The notes under the pieces: generated by a model
Told to the model about the DNA's origin: nothing
The model's database searches: none
Seen by the model: only the letters and a program-made list of their open reading frames with translations
Program-made: the position numbers and the translations under genes
From: Humulus lupulus
Lineage: Eukaryota; Streptophyta; Magnoliopsida; Rosales; Cannabaceae
Direction: 5' to 3'
Assembly: GCF_963169125.1 (NCBI RefSeq)
Contig: NC_084798.1
Coordinates: 175,179,980-175,243,979 of the forward strand
DNA length: 64,000 nucleotides
Part shown: piece after piece, positions 1 through 10,678 of the stretch
Position numbering within the stretch: position 1 is the first letter of the stretch
Layout: each line of letters begins with the position of its first letter

Positions 1-765
1 TTGGCACTTAGCACATTGCAGGTATTCTACATAAACCGGCCTATTACCTCCATTGTTCGTCCGTGCCCTTTTATTGTTATCGGAACCATCTCTGAGGCAA
101 ACTTAGCTAATCGGTCGAACTGCCGAGTATACTATGCTACCGTCAAGTTGCCCTGCTTTAGACTAGTGAACTCCTCAACCCTTGAAGCCATGACACCTGA
201 GTTGTAGTACTTTTCGTGGAACATCTCCATAAATCTGGTCTAAGTCATGGTGGCGACATTGTGAGTCTGCTGCACTAGGTCCCACCATATTCTAGCATCC
301 TTCTTGAGTAGAGACGAAACGCAGGATATGCGGTCCGCGTTGCCGAGATTCATGTGTACAAGGATTGTTTCTACACTTCTGAGCCATTCTTCTGCCTCGA
401 AGGGGTCAGTTTTCCCTTCAAAGTTTGGAGCGCGTTGCTTACGAAACCGCTCATAGATAGGCTCCACATGTTGAGCTGGGTATGGTGCATAGTTCGCCAT
501 TGGCCATCCCCCATAAGGACCAACTTGTTGGGGTGCTGGAGCCATTTGCTGAGGCTGTGGTTGCAGCGGAGGCTGAGGCTGAGGTTGAGGTTGAGGCTGC
601 TGTCGTTGTTACTGCAGTAATTCCTCAACTTGCTGACGTAGTCTAGCGATTTCCGCAATGTTTTCAACCGGCGGCGGTGGCGCACCTTCATTAATAGCAG
701 TATTGGTTGCACGCCTTCCCCTTCTTTGAACTAGAGGGGCTTAATTCGTCTCAGGAGCGACGTTG
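1..765 (-). pseudogene. Ty3/Gypsy gag, 5' part, broken (family G1)
   Basis: This is the N-terminal half of a chromoviral (Tekay-like) capsid protein, read from about 765 down to the window edge. A Gln/Pro-rich stretch (about 545-600) is followed by the diagnostic YERFRKQ motif near 455, the FEAEEWL segment and ARIWWDLVQQT near 265-285. These match the gag of the intact Tekay element at 29440 ([20 protein letters not shown]). Several in-frame stops interrupt the frame: one after APETN, one after the LLQ of the Gln-rich part, one just after NVATMT near 240, and one further down near 145. It lies downstream of the PBS and LTR at 1867-3742 in the same orientation, so it belongs to that element. 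It is not translatable as it stands. The family assignment is firm; the exact start codon is not resolved. Confidence 0.85.
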
Positions 766-1274
766 AAGTTCTAATAGTCAAGAAAAACAAGTTAGAACTT
801 ATCCTTAATAGGTTCTAAAGAAAAAACTTAATTTAAGCGAACATAACTCAGATCTATTAACTATGACTTCTTATGAAAAATTTTATAAGCCTTCTTTATA
901 ATTAGGGTGTGTTTCTTAACTTAGAAAAATAAGTCGTCTTTATTATTTTCTAAGTGTGTGTCTAATTATCCTATATGACTTAATTCTCAGGCTCGAAACT
1001 CATCATTGTTCCAAAGTTAACCATACTGAGGGAGGGCCAGGATTAGTAAAATCGTTCCCACTACTATGGCCCCCTATCTCTCAATATAGAACCTGGTTCA
1101 TTGATTTGTATCCACCCTCACCGAACTTGGTCATTATTTATTATGATTGCAAATTAAATCAAACTCATACATGTCATCAAAATAAAAATGATATTAATTT
1201 GGAAAAATAGTTTTCACTAAGTACAATCATAAAGGAAAAATAATAAATAAAATAAATAAAGTAACTAATCTATT
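766..1274 (-). other. Leader spacer between extra ORF and gag
   Basis: About 500 bases of AT-rich sequence inside the 5' leader of the G1 element. I see no conserved motif and no convincing ORF; the 84-residue frame on the other strand here shows no family features. Confidence 0.5.
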
Positions 1275-1742
1275 CTAAAAATCAGGATCTTCGACATCAG
1301 ATTCTTCATCTAAAATATCATAATCTATCTCTTCATAATCATCATTTTTGTGAGCCTCTAAAATTCCTCTTGGAAGATTCGTAAAAAATCTATTCTTTTG
1401 TTCTTGTGTGAATTGGAATTCCATCTTAAAGGTAAACCTAATTATAAGAAAATAATATCTCATAGCTGGTGGTATTTCATCTTCAACATCTATTGTCTCC
1501 CCTATTTCTTCCAACGCAACAATTACAAAAGGAAAATCTTTAAAAAGCCTAATTAGTAAAATATATTGTTCCGTAGCACTCATCATTATTTGCTTAGTTG
1601 TTTGGAGATGAACTATTTGATTATGGAATAAAAGAAATCTCCAAGTGATTCTTTCCAATATTCCTACTGTATTTCTTTATTCCCTAATCCTTTTTAAGGC
1701 CTTAATGGCTCGGATATCGTTATATGATAAAGTTCCATCCAT
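1275..1742 (-). pseudogene. Extra leader ORF upstream of gag, unknown function
   Basis: A 155-residue frame on the minus strand, beginning at ATG 1742-1740 (MDGTLSYNDIRA...) and ending at 1275, with a single TAA at codon 22 (1677-1679). It lies about 125 bases inside the primer binding site and ahead of gag, so it is part of the G1 element rather than a host gene. The middle contains hydrophobic, aromatic-rich helices (YILLIRLFKDFPFVIVAL), followed by an acidic linker, an aromatic stretch and a strongly acidic tail ending in DEESDVEDPDF. I recognise no domain. An ORF open apart from one stop in such AT-rich sequence, with an ordered composition, argues against chance. Extra ORFs between PBS and gag have been described in other plant Ty3/Gypsy groups. 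Function unknown; no role is assigned. Confidence 0.55.
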
Positions 1743-1866
1743 TCTTAACTAAAACGTTAGCTAAAACACAAAAACATAATGACTAATACATAAATACTTA
1801 CATTGGCGGTTAGATTCGTAGCTTGAGTGTGTGTATCAAGGAGAATTTCATATAAATGAATCGTTG

Positions 1867-1878
1867 CTTTGATACCAA
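1867..1878 (-). other. Primer binding site, tRNA-iMet type
   Basis: Minus-strand TGGTATCAAAGC directly inside the LTR edge at 1880. It differs by one base from the standard plant TGGTATCAGAGC complementary to initiator tRNA-Met. It identifies 1880-3742 as the 5' LTR and fixes the element's orientation. Confidence 0.85.
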
Positions 1879-2355
1879 CTGTAATGACCCAACTATTTCT
1901 AACACTTAGATCATTAAAACTACTAGACATAACTACTACTTTGAAGAGAACATACATGAGAAAAAAAATTCTTAACTTTATTGAAAACTTTAAAATAATA
2001 TTTGTAATACATAAATGAGCTCATTGTTTTAAAATTAAACATACCTTTAAATGAAATTGTTTACAAAGCTAAATGCAGAAAATACATAAAAACGTAATTT
2101 AAAGAGACTAATGAAAATAACGTCGTCCTCAAATCGACACGTAGCCCATCCAATCCATTCATCTCAACACACACGCCAAGCTTCCAAGAATCCTTTCGCC
2201 TTTGTATCTATTTTCCAGCATCACACTAAAAGTAAAGGAGTGAGGCTAATGCCCAGCAAGGAAAAACTACTAACAACATAAAACATATACATAAATCGTA
2301 TCATAAACATATACTATAAACATATGTCATATAATACTACAATGGCCATTATACT

Positions 2356-2474
2356 ACTTGGGGCTTGTTAACTAAGCAAGTCATATGCCCATTAGATTTG
2401 TGGTGCTTGCTAGTCAAGCAAGTCATATGCCCATAAATTATTGGGGCTTGCTAGCTAGACAAGTCATATGCCCA
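2356..2474. repeat. Three tandem ~40 bp repeats in G1 LTR
   Basis: Imperfect tandem units, each ending in AAGTCATATGCCCA and separated by short variable segments. Equivalent arrays occur at 18522-18647 (three units) and about 59762-59840 (two units) in the other G1 LTRs. They lie downstream of the TATA box in the LTR's own orientation, that is in transcribed leader. Confidence 0.75.
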
Positions 2475-3001
2475 AGGTCTATAAGCATACTATATATAAT
2501 GTAAACATTACATAACATAAGATAGCATAATATAAGATTCTATCCTATTTTCCTTACCAAAACCGGGATAATTAAGAACAAATGCAAGACTTAGAACACT
2601 CCTAAAACCAACAATAAGAATGGTGAGTACTCCTAAAGAGTAAAGAATAAATGTGGAAACTAAACCTTCAAGAAGAACTTACCAAGAAATATCTTTTTGT
2701 TTCAAGAACCTAATAAAAAACCAATATCAAAAGTTAGGATCTGAATAAAAGGAACTAAAGAAAACTAAAGAGTTTAGAGAACTGGACATAAAGAATAAGA
2801 GTACCTTAGTTGACCTTAAGGATTGATCTAACTTCAATTCTGAAATACACTAATCCTCACTTCGCAAGTATTTTATAAAGCATGAGAATGGCCAAGCTTT
2901 TTTTTTTTCAACCGTAGTATTTATCACTCTATGGTCACACTAGCACCTTGGAGTCTCTGATCACAGCTTGAAGAGTTAGAGGAAGGGCTCGGTACTAGGT
3001 C

Positions 3002-3010
3002 CTATTTATA
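3002..3010 (-). promoter_or_regulatory. TATA box of G1 LTR
   Basis: Minus-strand TATAAATAG in a context (GGTCC next to it) shared with the other two G1 LTRs at 19205-19213 and 60387-60395. Confidence 0.7.
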
Positions 3011-3188
3011 GAGGTAAGGAGTGAAACTAACCCCATTTTGATTTGAATAAAAATAATGAATATAATTGAAAAATATTTGAATATTCGTTAGTCAAAGGCT
3101 TAAGACTCGGTCAAAACATTCAGAGGTAGGTCTAAGTAGTCAAGGCTTGATTTTAAAATGAAAAAAAATGAAAAAAAAATCACTTTGG

Positions 3189-3325
3189 GCGATATATCGC
3201 CCCTATGTGGCGATATATCGGCTCTGCCCTAATCCCAATCGTCCATTCGTACGATCTTGCAACGTCAATGTGTTTTCCGTATCCTTCGTCAAGCAATATT
3301 TCGGCTCCCAGCTGCGATATATCGG
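3189..3325. promoter_or_regulatory. Palindrome array upstream of TATA in G1 LTR
   Basis: GCGATATATCGC at 3189-3200, and GCGATATATCGG at 3210-3221 and 3314-3325. The array starts 179 bases from the TATA box on the upstream side. The same array lies at the same distance in both other G1 LTRs, so it is a candidate enhancer or protein-binding array. Its function is inferred. Confidence 0.6.
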
Positions 3326-3742
3326 TATACGTGAATATTTTAAACACGTAATTGCACTTTTTCTACATAATTAAGGTTGGATAACTGCTTTGACTGAGTC
3401 AAAATACGACCCTAACAGTTTCTGGTAGATTCTAAGGCTGCTATTTCCTTATTTTATCACTGAAATACTTAATTCCTTAATAATCATGTTTATGACAAGT
3501 GTCATATTCTTATTGGCTCTATGTGAACCTTAGGTTATAATAAATAATATATCTAGGACCAGCAATATTAATCAAACCTTACGTTACATTTAATATTCTT
3601 AAACTATAGGTTAAACTTATAAAATCCATAACTGTTGCTAGGAGTTTCCTACTAAGTCCCAGTTTGAAACAAAATCCACAAAATCTAAAATACTACAACT
3701 ACTACTAACTAGCTAACTAAGTAAACATTCTGGGACTCTACA

Positions 3743-4274
3743 TGTCTTTACCTGCAACACAAAGTACGCGTGAGCTAACGCCCAACAAGAAGAGATATAT
3801 AGGACACAGTCCCCCAAAGCCCAACAATAAAAGACATAAAACATAAAGCATAAAAATAAATTAACCATATCATCACAACCTACAACATAAAGTACTCATA
3901 ATCGATACTTTATCATGGAAAGTTCCATAATCAACCATAACATATTGTAACATAGTCATAACATAATATAATTTATCCTAACATAACGATAGTGTAACAT
4001 AAACATAGCAGAACATAATATATCCTAGTGTAACATATTCAATCCATAAAGTATTATCGGTGTCGTTCTAGCCAGTTGTTCAACCAAGCACGAATTATAT
4101 TAACCATGCATTATCTGAACATAAGTATGCCATGTAGACATACAACATATTCACACATATCTCAGTCACACAGAACATGCATCACTCATAACATAGCTCC
4201 TACCATAACAAATAAAATAGTTAATAATAATACTCATAACATAATTCATATATAGTTCATAGCTGAAAAACGAG
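3743..4274. other. AT-rich unclassified stretch
   Basis: Rich in CATAACATAA-like words and without an ORF. It resembles in composition, and in one short segment (a 'gcccaacaagaa' version of 'gcccagcaagga'), the transcribed part of the G1 LTR. It may be a remnant of a related LTR. I see no termini. Confidence 0.35.
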
Positions 4275-5570
4275 GGTAATCACTGCCCCAGTGCTAACTA
4301 TCGCGAATGGAACAGAGGGATACACAATTTAAAGTAACGTGTCAGATCAAGGACTGGGTGAAGTGTTGATGCAGTGCGAGAAAGGGATCACTTATGCATC
4401 TCAATAACTGAAGAATTATGAGAAGAATTACCCGTCACATGATTTAGAGATGGATATGGTGGTGTTCGCATTAAAGATATGCAGACATTACCTCTATGGA
4501 GTTCATTGTGATATTTACACTGATCACAAGAGCTTGGAATATTTCTTCACTCAAAAGGAGTTGAACATGAGGTAGTGACGGTGGCTTGAGTTGTTCAATG
4601 ATTATGATTGTGACACCCTATATCATCTAGGAAAAGACAATAAGGTGGCGAATACCTTGAGCCAGCAATGATGGCCTATGTGATGATGGTGCGAGAAACT
4701 TTGCAGGAATTACAATCGACATCTCCGTATTGGATTTAGAGATAGTAGTAGGTAAACTGGCAAATCTCTTGGTACAACCAACCATCATGGAGGCAATTCA
4801 AGGAGGGAAACTTGTCTATCCATGAATACAGATACTGGTGTACGAGACGTTGAAGGAAGTGCGGTCAAGATTCCATATCTACGATGGCTGGGTGTTAGGT
4901 TTGAGGGCAGGATTTGTGTTCCATATGACAATGAGGATAAGAGACAAATATTTTTATGGAGCACACAAGGCCCCTTATGCCATGAACCCGGGCACCACAA
5001 AGATGCACTAGGATTTGAAGAAGTACTTATTGTGGCCAGGGATTAAGAGGGAAGTAGTGGAATATGTGGTGTACTGTTTGACCTGCCAACAGACAAAAGC
5101 AGAACACCAATGACTAGCTGGGTTGTTGAAATCTTTAGAAATTCTTGAGTGGAAATTAGAGATGGTGACAATGGATTTCGTCCAAGGTTTACCAGCCATT
5201 CCAAAGAGCAAGATACGATCTGGGCCAGCCCATTTCTTACAAATCAAGAAAATGGATTCTGATGACAAGTTGGCGCGATTATATTACTCAAAAATTGTGA
5301 GATTGAATGGAGCACTAGTATCAATAGTGTCAAACCGTGACAGACGTTTCACATCTACATTCTGGAAGGAAATGCAAGATGGACTGGGGACCCAACTAAA
5401 GTTTAACATTGCGTTTCAACCCTAAACAGATGGAAAAATTAAGAGGACCATCCAAATCCTAGAGGATATGATGAGAGTGTGCATACTTGACTTCCAAGGG
5501 TCATGGAATGAAAACCTCTCGTTAATAGAATTTGCGTACAACAACAGTTATTGTAACGCTACGCGTTTTA
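4275..5570 (+). pseudogene. Decayed Gypsy (Tekay-like) RNase H + integrase relic
   Basis: A plus-strand pol fragment aligning segment by segment with the intact Tekay element at 32040-33330. It begins in the RNase H (ITAPVL, then LMQCEKGITYASQ). It continues through [11 protein letters not shown] and [19 protein letters not shown] (4430-4575), the integrase zinc-binding part with CLTCQQ near 5078, the core start MDFVQGLP near 5170, VSNRDRRFTSTFW near 5330 and FAYNNSY near 5530. Multiple stops and at least two frameshifts break it. Homology stops abruptly near 5565, so the integrase C-terminus and chromodomain are missing. It is an old relic with no coding capacity. Confidence 0.88.
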
Positions 5571-6485
5571 GGCACATGATAATAGCAATTCGATCAGGAT
5601 TTTATTCCCATAATATATATCATACTGGGGTATGTTGTATTATGATTTGAAAATCATAGTTCACATTAAGATGTAGCATTATTATGAATTTAATAGAGTT
5701 TTGGTCAAATTAAGTGTTTGGTCCCGGATCGAAACAAAAACCTTGCACGGGTAAATCTTGGATAATAAATATTGGAAAATAAATAATTATGGTGAAAACA
5801 TTTACTTTGTGTATAAGAATATTAAGAATTCTATGAGAGAATTTTAAATAATATTCATAGGAAATAATCCTAATATGTATTTTGAGAGAAAATGCTTATT
5901 TGGCCTTATTGTGGTAAACAAATTAAAATGGTTACCACAAATGCTATAAGGGGACTTTCATGACATTTTGGGTGGCTATATTTATATTTTTATCATGTTT
6001 TAATGGGATTTAGTTTTATAGCACCCTTGAGCCTTATTTTTGGGCTCAACCACCCCTTAAGTGGACTTTTAGGCATATTTCAAAAGGCACTCATGCCAAA
6101 ATCCGAGAATGCACTACAGTTTAAAGTTTTTAAGTAAATTATTTAAATTAAAGTGGGAAAATTAAGGGATAATTAGTAGTGGCTAAGTGTATGAGACTCG
6201 TGGCATGTTGTAGTCAACTCTAAATAGTTTCTTGTGACACTTGTTGAGCCTAGGAAGCCACTCCACCCTAACTCACATCACATCACCCATCTTCTCACTT
6301 AGAAGCCACCTTACTCCCTCTCTCTCCCTCTAATTTCTTTCAATCAAGCTTTGAAAATTTCAGAGCACTCTTCTCTCTCTCGCTCTCAATTTCGTTGCTC
6401 TCTCTCTCGAATGAAAAAATGTGGAAAAGTTTATGGTATATCAAAGTTTAAATCTGGAAAGTTTCATGGAAATATGATTAACATA
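5571..6485. other. AT-rich flank, possible old LTR (left part)
   Basis: No coding frame of interest. A CT-repeat (CTCTCTCTCT-like, 6310-6410) is visible. This sequence and 20174 onward were contiguous before the Tat element inserted (shared TTAGG). Together they may be an old LTR belonging to the pol relic upstream. Confidence 0.35.
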
Positions 6486-6490
6486 TTAGG

Positions 6491-7103
6491 TGTTGACTCT
6501 CGATTTTGCCAACGACATAGAGTCAAAAATACGACAGGAAATGAGATGACAATTAAGAGTTTAATGTAATGGTAAAGAATAAACACAAACGATTTATAGT
6601 GGTTCGGCCCCAATGAATGGTAATGACCTACGTCCACTTAGTGCTATTATTAATATTGAATCCCAATGTCGTGATCAAAGAACTAGGGTTCTTGAGTTTC
6701 ACAAACCTTGGGAGAATTACAATAAGACGATAGATAATTGCACTACATGCTCTCTCTTTCAATATTCAGAAAAAAGCTTCAAAGATCAAAAGTCCTCTCC
6801 TTGAGCTATTTCGTGCATATTTATAGGCTCGAGGGGGGGTTACATGGGCCTTAACTATCCTTAATATTCGTGTATCAAGGCAATAAAGATGAAATAATCA
6901 ACGTAATTATTACAAGATTACAATCTTAGAAGGAAATAAACTGAATTATACGACCAGCCTGGTCGTATCTAATAGTCAGGCTTGATGAAGCAATGTATAG
7001 CTGGTCGATAATCGAACAACACCGCCTTATTTTGACTCTGCCACATGTCATCCACATGTGAGAAATTCTTGCCACGTCATAAGTAGCCGTTTTTAGGTAA
7101 ACA
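6491..7103 (-). mobile_element. 3' LTR of the minus-strand Tat element (613 bp)
   Basis: TGTTGACTC...GTAAACA in plus coordinates. It aligns along its length with the 5' LTR pieces 17641-18037 and 19965-20168. A minus-strand TATA box (plus CATATTTATA, 6816-6825) and a long palindrome (6948-6968) are present. Confidence 0.92.
6948..6968. promoter_or_regulatory. 21-bp perfect palindrome in Tat LTR
   Basis: Half-site ATACGACCAG, one central base, then its exact reverse complement. It is conserved at 20024-20044 and 56981-57001 in the other Tat LTRs and lies upstream of the TATA box (U3). It could be a dimeric protein site or a hairpin; this is inference. Confidence 0.6.
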
Positions 7104-7116
7104 TTTGCCTCCCAAG
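7104..7116 (-). other. Polypurine tract of Tat element
   Basis: Minus-strand CTTGGGAGGCAAA directly abutting the 3' LTR; the usual start of plus-strand DNA synthesis. Confidence 0.75.
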
Positions 7117-7336
7117 TTTACTTTACTGTGACCAGCATAAAGTAAACTTAGGAAACTGACTCTTCGCTTACCCCACCAAATCTGTCAGAGCCGCCCTTGC
7201 TTTCTTGAAAAAAGTAATCAATCAAGTTTAATCAAGTCTTTTCGGTTTCCCAAAAAATTGTCTGACGGCTATTGCACTTCCCCATACTTTGAAAAAAGTA
7301 ATTCCATGATTACCTCTTTTACGGCGCTACGATCAC

Positions 7337-7344
7337 TATAAATA
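7337..7344 (+). promoter_or_regulatory. TATA box of the antisense gene
   Basis: TATAAATA on the plus strand, 800 bases before the first long coding frame. It is followed by an untranslated region and a strong splice donor (GTAAGT at 7521). No other promoter is visible ahead of the gene. Confidence 0.5.
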
Positions 7345-7369
7345 ATACCCCCAGATCACATTTTTACTT

Positions 7370-10300
7370 TTTACCTTTCACTCGCCTTCTCTTCTTCAAA
7401 AACCTTAAAGAACCTCAATCTTCAGAGAACTCAGGAAACCTTGAAGCATTCATTGCTGTTTTAAGGAATTTTTGCTCAAATGCTCGAAACATTCATGCTC
7501 ATACTCTAATTTTCATCCAAGTAAGTTTCCAAAATCTTTCCTTCGTTTGAGATGCCATGCAAAACCGTCTTATATCTGTTTTTATCTTTGAGCTTTTGAC
7601 TGTTCTTGGCTGAGACTGTTTTGGGGTAAATGGGCATATTGATTGATGCTTGATAGGGTAGTGAAATAATGTTTTATCGGAGCTAGGAGTCAGTTTGGTA
7701 GTCGAGACTGTAGATTTAAGGCGTAAAATCGAAGTAAGAATTCGATTTTTAAGCTAGTTGAAAAACTGGGTTTTTCCCGCCATCTTGGAGTCGAAAAAGT
7801 TTTCTCTGAAAAACTTTTTACTTCCGCTTTTTAATCTATTTCTCAAACTGCTATAAGAGAATTAGTGTTTTTGCTAGAATGTTGCTGGCCGTATCGAAGC
7901 TTAACTTTTATACGGGAGCAACGTTATTCCAACTCTCAACACAAGTTTTTAGGCTTTAAGTTCTCATCTCCCCCTTTTTCTATTCACAGCCTTTCATGCA
8001 AGATCCGTGGGGAGGTGAGAGACCTATTGACGATGACCTGCTAGCCCAATTGCTCGAGGACGAGGAGCAACCGTCATTGTTGATACCTAAAATTCCCTTT
8101 TCTCGCGCCACCTCAAACACTCCATCGACCCTCCTCCAAATATGGGTCGAGTAAAATCTAAAGCCCAGAAAAAGAAACCTTCCAATCCTTCAAATCAGCC
8201 TGCTCCTCAAGCTGAAATTCCCTCCACCAGTGGTCGAGAAAGAAATATCCCAGACCCTAGCATCCAAATTCAAGCTCAACTTCGAAACGCCATTCAACCA
8301 GATGATGAATGGTACGTCGCCCCTCCTAGCCGACTAACGGTTAGAATGATTGCAAATTACATTAAAAAATATAGACTTCATGGGGTAACCCTAGTTCAAC
8401 CCACCAAAGACCAATGAGAGAATTTGCCTGAAGGCGCCTTCAGCGCCTGGTCGAGGTATCACATCGAGGCAGGAGCGATCCTGCTTCTCCATCCTTTCTT
8501 CCAAGGAGTGGCCAACTATTTCGGGGTCGCTCCTTTTCAAATAACCCCTAACGGATATAGAATGCTCTCTGCACTCTATATCCTTTATAGCCATAAGAAA
8601 TGGCCTGTCCCCACACCACACGAGGTCAACTATCTATTCAACTTAAAATCCAACCCCAACCAAGAAAACACAGGGTTCTTCCACTTCTTTCATTAGGAAA
8701 CGTCTCGTACTTTCCTTGGTGACACAATCTTTATTTCCAATGTGGGGAAGCACCACCTAGAGTACTTTCTGACTACAGACATGGTTGCCAACAACCTGGC
8801 CTTCACTGAAGGAGGTAATATTTTTACTCCCCTAGTCGTTTATTTTTCTTTAATTCTTCCTGCATTTCCCTTAGATTTTTAGCGCCTTTCAGGCCCATGG
8901 CTGCAACCGGCTCCCACAGCAGACATGGAAGTTCGATCAACCCTCTTGGCCAGCACGATTGATGTGGAGAAGAGCGTCAAGCATCTGGTCACAGATTCTA
9001 ACCTTAGGCTGGTCGGGCTTTTGGCACCTCACCAGGATGTGAGGGAGTCAACAGCGGAAAATACCATTGGCCAGGAGATTCCCGAGCAGCACCCAGACGT
9101 GTCACAACCTCAAAGGAGGAGGACAACTGGAGTGACAATCAGGGAACCCTCCCGCATTCCGCGAGCTGCTGCTCCCCCTGACCCACTGGGAAAGGGAAAA
9201 AAGAAAGCCACTGAACCTTCCCCTCCCATCGACGAGTCTTCAGATGAGAATGGTATTGTTTTCTCATTCTTAGATAGTTTGCGAATTCCCTATCACCTAT
9301 TTGAAGGGGACGGCAACTTTAAGTATACTCCAAACTTAAGTTCAGATTTCTTCCAGGTAGTAAATAGTTTAGTAAGTAATGAAGCGACCAGTAGTTGTAG
9401 CATGGGTACTTTACTTATAATCTCTTTACATTCGTTTTTAGTTCCATCTATATATCTTGTCTCACTACTCGTATTCTTTCCTTTTATGCAGATATGCCAT
9501 CTAAAGATGTGTTCAAACATTACAAGGCTGTTGCTGCTTCCTCAGGCAGAAAGAAAGACAGCAAGAGGACTCGGGGGGAGAGCATTAAAACCACCTCAAA
9601 GAAGGCCCGAACTAAGGACCCTTCAGCCGCTGTTCCTTCGAAGGAAAACACGCCCCCTCCATCTCCACTCGAGCAGCCGGCCTCAACGCCTTCAACCGAC
9701 CAGCATTCCACTCCTCCAACACCTGTCGATCAGCACCCCACTTCTTAGGACCCTATTAGTCGGGCACACCACACTCAGCCCGAAGGCTCCCTATCCAGCT
9801 CCATGGTTAGCTCAGCCAGGGAGAGAATATACAAGCTCTCCAAACACAAATGCAGTCAAGAGTCCATTGACGACACCATCTCCATGGAGACCGACCAAAT
9901 ACTCAATCGAGGGCGGAATCAGATAGTCAGCATAAGTTTCTTTCTATTGTTGAATAGTTTGCTTTGGATTTTCTTCCATCGCCTTACTCTTTTCATCTGG
10001 TTGCAGGGAGTGCTGACCATGACTGCTGGCTGGCACTGTGCGGGTGCAATGGTGTCCCAGAGCAGAAACTTTGACACCAGGCTCACTGAGGCCATGAAAG
10101 CGCTCGAAGGGGAAAATGCTGACCTGATCAAGAAGAACAATGAACTGACTAAGCAGAATGGTGAGCTGCTCGAGAAAAACGCAAAGCTGACCAAGATGAA
10201 AGCGGAACTACTCGAGCAAAAAGCCACATTGACCGAGGAGTTATTGGAGAGTCGGGATGCCCTAAAGAAAGCCAAAGAAGATAAAGGAAAATTCAGGGAA

Positions 10301-10678
10301 AGCGCCAAACTCAACTACCAACAATCCAAACAGCTTGAGCTTGATTTGATTGCGAGCAAGCAGGAGATGAAGGAGTTGGAAAAGCGTATGAAGGAGCTTG
10401 AGGAAACTGAAGCCAAAAACTTGGAGAAGTACAAGGAAGCTACCCATCTTTGCTTCTACTAGTTTTGGAAGCACAACCAGAAGGCCAACTTCAGCTACCT
10501 GTCAGAGCGCTTGAGACAGACTCTGATGTTCTAGTGCGCCATTCGCCTGGAGGAAGAACAGAGGGATAAAGTTCCTGCTTCCCTAGAGATTTCCCTAGCG
10601 ATAGGGATAGATGGTGCAGACAATGAAGCTAGTGCAGCTGTCGACCAGGACGTTCCTCAAGACCCTCCAGCCTCGTAG
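7370..10678 (+). pseudogene. Antisense spliced gene inside Tat element, gypsy-associated 'Transposase_28'-like
   Basis: Oriented opposite to gag-pol, between integrase and 3' LTR. A 5' UTR intron is likely at 7521-7989 (GTAAGT...TTCACAG). Coding exons are 8142-8814, 8893-9252, 9492-9925 and 10007-10678. All three coding introns have GT-AG ends, and the phases join exactly to give 713 codons. Exon 1 contains the conserved block HPFFQGVANYFGVAPFQITP and PTPHEVNYLF, which I recognise as the plant 'putative gypsy type transposon' domain (Pfam Transposase_28). Exon 3 is Lys/Pro-rich, perhaps nuclear. Exon 4 is a long Glu/Lys coiled coil. In-frame stops lie at 8415, 8694, 9746, 10460 and 10532 (one TGA, four TAG). 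A 52-codon frame at 7996 (MQDPWGGERP...) overlaps the start in another frame and could be the original N-terminus after a frameshift. Antisense extra ORFs are known from Tat elements; their function is not. Confidence 0.75.

Larger units (their letters stand above)
1880..3742 (-). mobile_element. 5' LTR of G1 Gypsy element (1.86 kb)
   Basis: In plus-strand coordinates it starts TGTAATGACCC and ends GGACTCTACA, giving TG...CA termini. The same sequence recurs as solo LTRs at 18038-19959 and 59270-61142. The minus-strand TATA box (TATAAATAG, plus 3002-3010) agrees with transcription toward lower coordinates. It contains three direct repeats around CAAGTCATATGCCCA (2356-2474) and three GCGATATATCG-type palindromes (3189-3325). 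The 3' LTR lies outside the window, so no TSD can be checked. Confidence 0.88.

Noticed and set aside
956..1210. 84-residue plus-strand ORF in the G1 leader
   Set aside because: It is antisense to the element, without domain or good composition.
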